Shown here one piece after another: positions 59,454 through 64,000 of a stretch of DNA of 64,000 nt (position 1 is the first letter of the stretch; each line of letters starts with the position of its first letter). The stretch is taken from contig BCIA01000003.1 of NCBI GenBank assembly GCA_001599815.1, forward strand, positions 3,844,001 through 3,908,000, given 5' to 3'. The position numbers and the translations under genes are program-made. The DNA comes from Furcasterigmium furcatum (lineage: Eukaryota > Ascomycota > Sordariomycetes > Glomerellales > Plectosphaerellaceae). The notes below the pieces were generated by a model. That model ran no database searches, was not told where the DNA came from, and worked only from the letters and a program-made list of their open reading frames with translations.

Positions 59454-60306
59454 ATGTCTCTCCTCTTTAAACGAACAATGGCTACGGCTTCTTCTCTGAA
59501 GCAGGCGGGCAAGATTGTCTGCGTCGGTCGCAACTATGCGTGAGTACTCCCAACGCGATCATCATGATGGTCTCATACGCCGCGTGCATGACTGACAGCC
59601 TCGGCAGCGACCACATCAAGGAGCTCAACAGCGCAAAGCCCAAGCAGCCCTTCTTCTTCTTGAAGCCGTCCTCGTCCATTCTGCCTCCCGGCGCCGGCCC
59701 TGTGCTACGCCCCAAGGGCGTCGACATGCACTACGAGATTGAGCTTGCCGCCGTCATCGGCAAGCAGGTTCGCGACTCTGATCCCGAGGACCTCGAGGGC
59801 GCCCTGGCCGCCATTGACTGTGCGTTATGAATGACCCATGCGGCCATTGAGGGAGCCATTGACTGACTGACCTCCCAGCCTACGCCATGTCCATCGACAT
59901 GACCGCCCGCAACGTCCAGAACGAGGCCAAGAAGAAGGGCCTCCCCTGGAGCATCGCCAAGGGCTTCGACACCTTCCTGCCCGTCAGCAACATCATCCCC
60001 AAGTCGTCTATTCCCGACCCCCACAACGTCGAGGTCTTCCTCAAGGTCAACGGCGAGACTAAGCAGGACGCCTCGACCAACCTCATGCTGTTCCGCATCC
60101 CCCGTCTTCTGGCCGACATCTCCAAGGTCATGACTCTCGAGAAGGGCGACATCATTCTGACGGGCACCCCTGCCGGCGTCGGCCCCGTTGTTCCCGGCGA
60201 CGTCATCACCGGCGGCATCCGTGTGAACGGAAAGGAGCTGGAGGAGGGCAAGATTGAGGTGTCTGTTGAGGAGAACCCCAGCTCGTACGTCTTCACCGAG
60301 ACGTAA
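59454..60306 (+). CDS. Fumarylacetoacetate hydrolase-family protein, FAHD1-like
   Basis: A 241-residue FAH-fold hydrolase from exons 59454-59539, 59608-59819 and 59879-60306. It matches FAHD1-type acylpyruvases and oxaloacetate decarboxylases of mitochondria: VGRNYADHIKEL, FFFLKPSSSILPPG, then HYEIELAAVIGK (metal-binding Glu pair) and SIDMTARNVQ (metal-binding Asp), and near the C-terminus ILTGTPAGVGPV. The first residues (MSLLFKRTMATASSL) are basic and hydroxylated, as in a mitochondrial presequence. The second Met at residue 9 could give a cytosolic form. The stop codon TAA lies inside a perfect GTAAGT donor sequence. The gene is convergent with BNA1, 176 nt between the stops. Confidence 0.9.
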
Positions 60307-60482
60307 GTAGCTCCCGCCGATGACCCGTACCACCTCGTGTGATATCTGTACCATATAGAGACACCTTTGCAGATTGGAGCTTGGGGTATATTCATATACA
60401 AAAACTCTGCTGCACCGCCTGTTTCATTCCACGTCTTGACTCATTACGCAGGTCATCATGAGTTCCAGCGCAGCCGGAGACC

Positions 60483-61155
60483 TTATTCCAGATTGGGGTC
60501 CTTGATGCTTCCCGGCTTCGGCGCGGCCTCGGCCAACGTGCCGCAGTTGCCGCACCTCCTCTTGTCTTCGCTCTCCTTGAAATCGTTGACAGCAGCTTTG
60601 ATCTGTGTGCCGAGATCCGTGCAGTGGAATGCCGCCTCATGAACGATGTTGCTGCACTCGGCGCAGTACCACCGCATTATGTCCAAGCTGTCCGCCGGCC
60701 GGCGTTGCTCAAGAACCACGCCGACGGTGTTGGCGAAGCGGACGGGGTTGTGGGGCGTGTTGCCGGGGAGGAGAAACATGTCGCCCTCGCGGATGATGAT
60801 GTCCTTGAAGACGCCTTCGTCGACGACCTTGAGCATCATGGCGCCCTTGTACTGGTAGAACCATTCCGGAGTGGTGTTGATGTGGTAGTCGGTGCGGGCA
60901 TTGGGGCCGCCGACGATCTGGAATACGCAGTCAGTACCCGGTGGTTACGTCTCGTGAGTCTGTGAGGGTGGGACGAACCATGACTGAAAAGTCCTCATTG
61001 TAGACACAGTAATTGTTGATTGGTGGCTGAAGGAGGTGAGAGTTCTCCTCGAGCCTGAGTTGTTTGTCAGAGCCGCTCCGCCGAGGTCTCGTGATCATCC
61101 AGGATGAGTCGAATTCTACTTACCACTTGGGGAGGTTGACAGGGGGGCCGAGCAT
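60483..61155 (-). CDS. BNA1: 3-hydroxyanthranilate 3,4-dioxygenase
   Basis: A 180-residue cupin enzyme that opens the ring of 3-hydroxyanthranilate in de novo NAD synthesis from tryptophan (kynurenine pathway). The exons are 61124-61155, 60979-61054 and 60483-60917; the short first exon ends in PKW. The Fe(II) ligands are His48, Glu54 (HINTTPEWFYQYKG) and His92 (GNTPHNPVRF). The C-terminus holds two CxxC pairs (YCAEC and RCGNC), the rubredoxin-like site of the short bacterial/fungal form. Length is typical for that form. It shares a 760-nt promoter with the copper transporter. Confidence 0.95.
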
Positions 61156-61917
61156 TGTCCGGCACTTCAAAAAGAAAACGAGTCACAGGCTTAGGTCTAC
61201 TCGTATCTTCGAAATTTAGTTATTAGAAAGACTCTCTGAGCGACAGAGCTGGGTGGGCTCATGAGTGAATAAATATGCTGGGGGTAGGTGAAGTACGCCA
61301 CGGAAGAGGGCCGAAATATCCGAAGTTGTCAGATGTAAGAGAGATCGCTCTGGTTTCCCACTGGCGCAGCTCCAGTCATCAGATGCACACAAGCTGGTGA
61401 ACCACGGGAGACGCCTCAGTCGACTCAGGGCAGTCCCGTCAGTCATGGAGGGCGTGGACCCCTCCAAAATCACCTGGTGCCCCGCACAGCATCAGACGCT
61501 TCAGCAGTGCTTGAGGGGGCACCTCAGCGTTGCGGGCTTTGGGGCGCTACTCCTAGTGCCGTTGTCGAAACCAGCAGGTCGCAATGCAGCTACTTATCTA
61601 ATCAGACCCGCCTTGCCTCGGGCGGTTCCATTAACAGGGGGAGAGCTGGAGCTCTCCGCTCCTTCGGAAGCTGTTTGAGGTGACCATCGCACTCCATGCT
61701 CCGATCCTCCTCGGACCTGATCTTGCGCGCATTTGAGAACGTTTCTTCGTCTGCTATACACTGTCCTCGATAGTACTTCTCTTCTTATATCTACCACACA
61801 TACCGAGAATAGATTCAAGCACGCCTTCTTTGCCGAATCGACACCGCTTCCCCCACGCGACACCATCGCCCCTCCTCAACCTGCGATCGATCAATACCAC
61901 ACCGAAGCGAAGGAACA
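61156..61917. promoter_or_regulatory. Divergent promoter, BNA1 / Ctr copper transporter
   Basis: 762 nt. It holds an 8-bp inverted repeat at 61640-61657. No GAGCAAA-type Mac1 site was found by eye. The last 180 nt are CA-rich leader. Confidence 0.4.
61640..61657. promoter_or_regulatory. Inverted repeat GGAGAGCT-GG-AGCTCTCC
   Basis: Two perfect 8-bp arms with a 2-bp centre, 260 nt upstream of the copper transporter ATG. The symmetry could suit a dimeric DNA-binding protein. Function is not established. Confidence 0.35.
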
Positions 61918-62717
61918 ATGGATCACTCCCACATGGACCACGGCGACATGGACCATGGCGACCACGGTGATCATGGAGGACACGGCGACATGGGCGGAGC
62001 TCAATGCAAGATGAACGTATGTCTGCTCGAGAAGCCCACTGGCACGCCCCAGGCGCCGCCTTCTCGCAAGCCTCCGGTCTAACAGCTGCCAGATGATCTT
62101 CACCTGGGACACCGACAACCTCTGCATCGTCTTCCGCCAGTGGCACATCAAGTCCACCGCGTCCCTCGTCATCTCCCTCCTGCTTGTCGTCGCCCTGACC
62201 GCCGGTTACGAGGCCCTCCGCGCCGCCAGCCGCCGCTATGAGAACGCCGTGAACAAGCGCGTGGCTGCCCTCCCCAGTACGTCCTCCCCTCCCCTCCCAC
62301 TGCCCAGACAGGACAGGTCACGCTCGTCCCTTTCCAGAGATTCCTTATGGGCTGCTGGCGGATTGATGCTAAGACTGCTCTCTTCGCCGTGACAAAGCTG
62401 CCACCGGCGATGATGAGGACACTACTGAGACCACGCCTTTCCTCTGGACAGGAACGCAACAGATCGAGGCCAGCAAGAGTGCCCAACTCATCAAGGCACT
62501 GCTCTACGCGCTGCAGAACTTCTACGCCTTCATGATCATGTAAGTTATCGCAAGAGTGAGAGGAGCCATGGGCAGGAGAGCATTTGCTGACGCCTCTAGG
62601 CTCATTTTCATGACGTACAACGGCTGGGTCATGGGTGCTGTTGCTATTGGAGCTTTCGTTGGATATGTCCTCTTTGGCAACTCGACTTCCTCGACCAAGG
62701 ATAACGCGTGCCACTGA
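61918..62717 (+). CDS. Ctr-family copper transporter
   Basis: A 180-residue high-affinity Cu(I) importer of the trimeric Ctr family. The exons are 61918-62016, 62093-62276, 62398-62539 and 62600-62717, all in phase. The N-terminus has repeated MDHxxM and HGD units (residues 1-30), which bind copper. TM1 follows MIFTWDTDNLCIVF. TM2 carries MxxxM (MLIFM), the selectivity filter, and TM3 carries GxxxG (GAFVG) for helix packing. Between TM1 and TM2 is a short charged loop. The C-terminus ends NACH, the usual Cys-His copper-release motif in the form CH. It could be a plasma-membrane or vacuolar form; the sequence does not decide. Confidence 0.93.
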
Positions 62718-62918
62718 GAACATTGATCGCATATATGGACCCCAAGACGCAGACACACATATCGGGGCTGAGACGGCGTTCAGTTGTACTTCTTACAAAC
62801 TATTGTTTTTTCCAGCATCAAGTTAAGGACACGAGAGAGATGACGAGCATATGAAATGGGAGCATGTTTAAATATCCAAAGCCAAATCTACGCCATGCCT
62901 TCCCCGTCGAGGGTGTCA

Positions 62919-64000
62919 TTACATCTTGGCCGGCTCGGCCTTCGTCGCGCTCTTCGAGTCCTCGGCAGGATCGCTCTCCGCCTTCCTCTTCTTGTCGAAG
63001 AATCTCCCCTCCTCATCCATCTCCACGATGATGCCCTCGTCGCCCATGTGCGGGTTGTGCTCCATCTCGGGCACCTCGTCATACGCCAGCCGCGCCGCAT
63101 CCACGAGGACATGGGCCGTCATGCCCCAAACCTTGTACCGCCCGATCTTGTCCGCGTCCTCCTCAAGCTTCTCCGCAACGTTCGCCTGCGGGCTGGCCCC
63201 GGCGGCGATGGCAGACGGCGGCGCGTTGGGCACCTCGTCCGCGGCGGGGACGGGCTTCGTCTCGGGCTTGGGCTTCTGCACGCGCTGCCTGTCGACGGGG
63301 ACGTGGAAGTTGTGGACGCGCCAGCGGTGCTTGTCGCGGAAGTTGTGCCAGCGGCCGTCGTACCAGTGGCCGGGGGGGGAGGCAATGGCGCCGCGGTTGC
63401 GGTCCTCGTCGCGCTCGCGGAGGAAGTTGTGAAAGGGGGCGGAGAAGACGGCGGCGACCTCCTTGGCGTCGAGGCGGGGGATGAGGGATTCCTCGACCGT
63501 GGGCTGCTGATCTTCCTCGGTGGCTGACTTGGCTTCGCTGGACGAGCTCCTGTTACCGTTGCTGCTGTCCTTGCCCCCGTCGACGTGCAGGAAGGCGACG
63601 CAAGGGCGGACTACGATCTCGGTGGCGGCAATGTTGTGTGGGAGCTCGCAGAGCTGCTCAATGCGGAAGGGCTTGGGGAGCCGGGCGTCCGTGGCGGGGA
63701 GGCCGATTTCTTCCCAAGCCTCGCGGCGTGCGATTTGGTCTGCGGCGTGTTAGTCGATCTCGCTGATGGTATCCCGGCAAGGCTCTCATCACACTGATGA
63801 GAAGAGGGAGCAACGTACACGGCGTCTCTTGCATGTCATCTGCCTTGCCTCCGGGAAAGGCTGCGTGCCCGGAGTAGTTCCGCAGGCTGGCGGCGCGCAT
63901 GGTGATGACGACCCTCAGGTCGCCGCGCCGGTCCGCATACAACAGCAACAGCACGGCGGCCCTCCGACTGGCCGGAAGCCGGTCCCATATCGGGAAGGGA
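62919..64000 (-). CDS. PCD1: Nudix hydrolase, CoA diphosphatase type (Pcd1-like), 3' part
   Basis: The C-terminal part of a Nudix protein; its 5' end is beyond the right edge. The exons are 63819->64000 and 62919-63739, with GTACGT donor, CTAAC branch and CGCAG acceptor. The Nudix box spans the intron: GGKADDMQETP joined to YQIARREAWEEIG gives G-x5-E-x7-REAWEEIG. The upstream PFPIWDRLPASRRAAVLL and SLRNYSGHAAFPGG blocks fit the CoA-pyrophosphatase family (Pcd1), which cleaves CoA and oxidised CoA in peroxisomes. The C-terminal 150 residues are an extension with Lys/Glu-rich sequence. The protein ends AKM, which fits the PTS1 pattern for peroxisomal import. About 334 residues are visible. Confidence 0.88.

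Noticed and set aside
1..64000. tRNA, 5S rRNA, transposon or RIP-mutated repeat
   Set aside because: No B-box-like GGTTCGANTCC with a partner A box, no terminal repeats or transposase motifs, and no AT-rich TpA-enriched block were seen by eye. A covariance-model search could still find a small RNA.
36000..64000. Biosynthetic gene cluster around the Zn2Cys6 regulator
   Set aside because: No polyketide synthase, peptide synthetase, terpene cyclase or P450 is present. The neighbours are housekeeping genes.

Overview
The window is nuclear DNA of a filamentous ascomycete (Pezizomycotina, most likely a Sordariomycete). The evidence is short spliceosomal introns (mostly 50-100 nt, GTAAGT-like donors, CTGAC/CTAAC branch sites), GC-rich coding DNA, genes on both strands with promoter-sized gaps, and a gene set typical of that group (Zn2Cys6 regulator, Nif1-like SEL1 protein, bZIP, RCR and STIMATE-like membrane proteins). 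I see no rRNA, tRNA, transposon, CRISPR array or secondary-metabolite cluster. All splice sites were read by eye and checked for phase.

Left part (1-16.6 kb): the 5' part of a PMR1-type Golgi Ca2+/Mn2+ pump (minus, cut by the window edge), cohesin RAD21, tubulin cofactor A, THO subunit 7, a five-finger CCCH protein of the ZC3H3/Red5 type, and a SEL1-repeat Nif1-like protein with two unusually long 3' introns. A 3.3 kb gap follows.

Middle (16.6-43.5 kb): a bZIP factor with a hydrophobic segment after the zipper, a 6.1 kb gene-free stretch, MOB2, and LEO1 of the Paf1 complex, whose stop codon is followed in frame by 305 acidic, repeat-containing codons. Then come a patatin-fold protein with Ala in place of the nucleophile Ser, a small hypothetical gene, a secreted SGNH esterase, a probable membrane-protein pseudogene near 40 kb, and ERB1.

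Right part (45.6-64 kb): a Zn2Cys6 regulator, a STIMATE/TMEM110-like protein, a small Cys-rich ORF, a single-pass protein with a GYGQ-rich tail, a multi-pass unknown, an RCR-family protein, a coiled-coil unknown, an FAHD1-type acylpyruvase, 3-hydroxyanthranilate dioxygenase (BNA1), a Ctr copper transporter, and a Nudix CoA-diphosphatase (cut by the right edge).

The genes are mostly unrelated housekeeping functions and do not form a pathway cluster. Three are nuclear mRNA factors (THO subunit, ZC3H3-like, LEO1). The most unusual features are the LEO1 in-frame extension, the degenerate patatin active site, the broken gene at 40 kb, and the membrane-segment bZIP.
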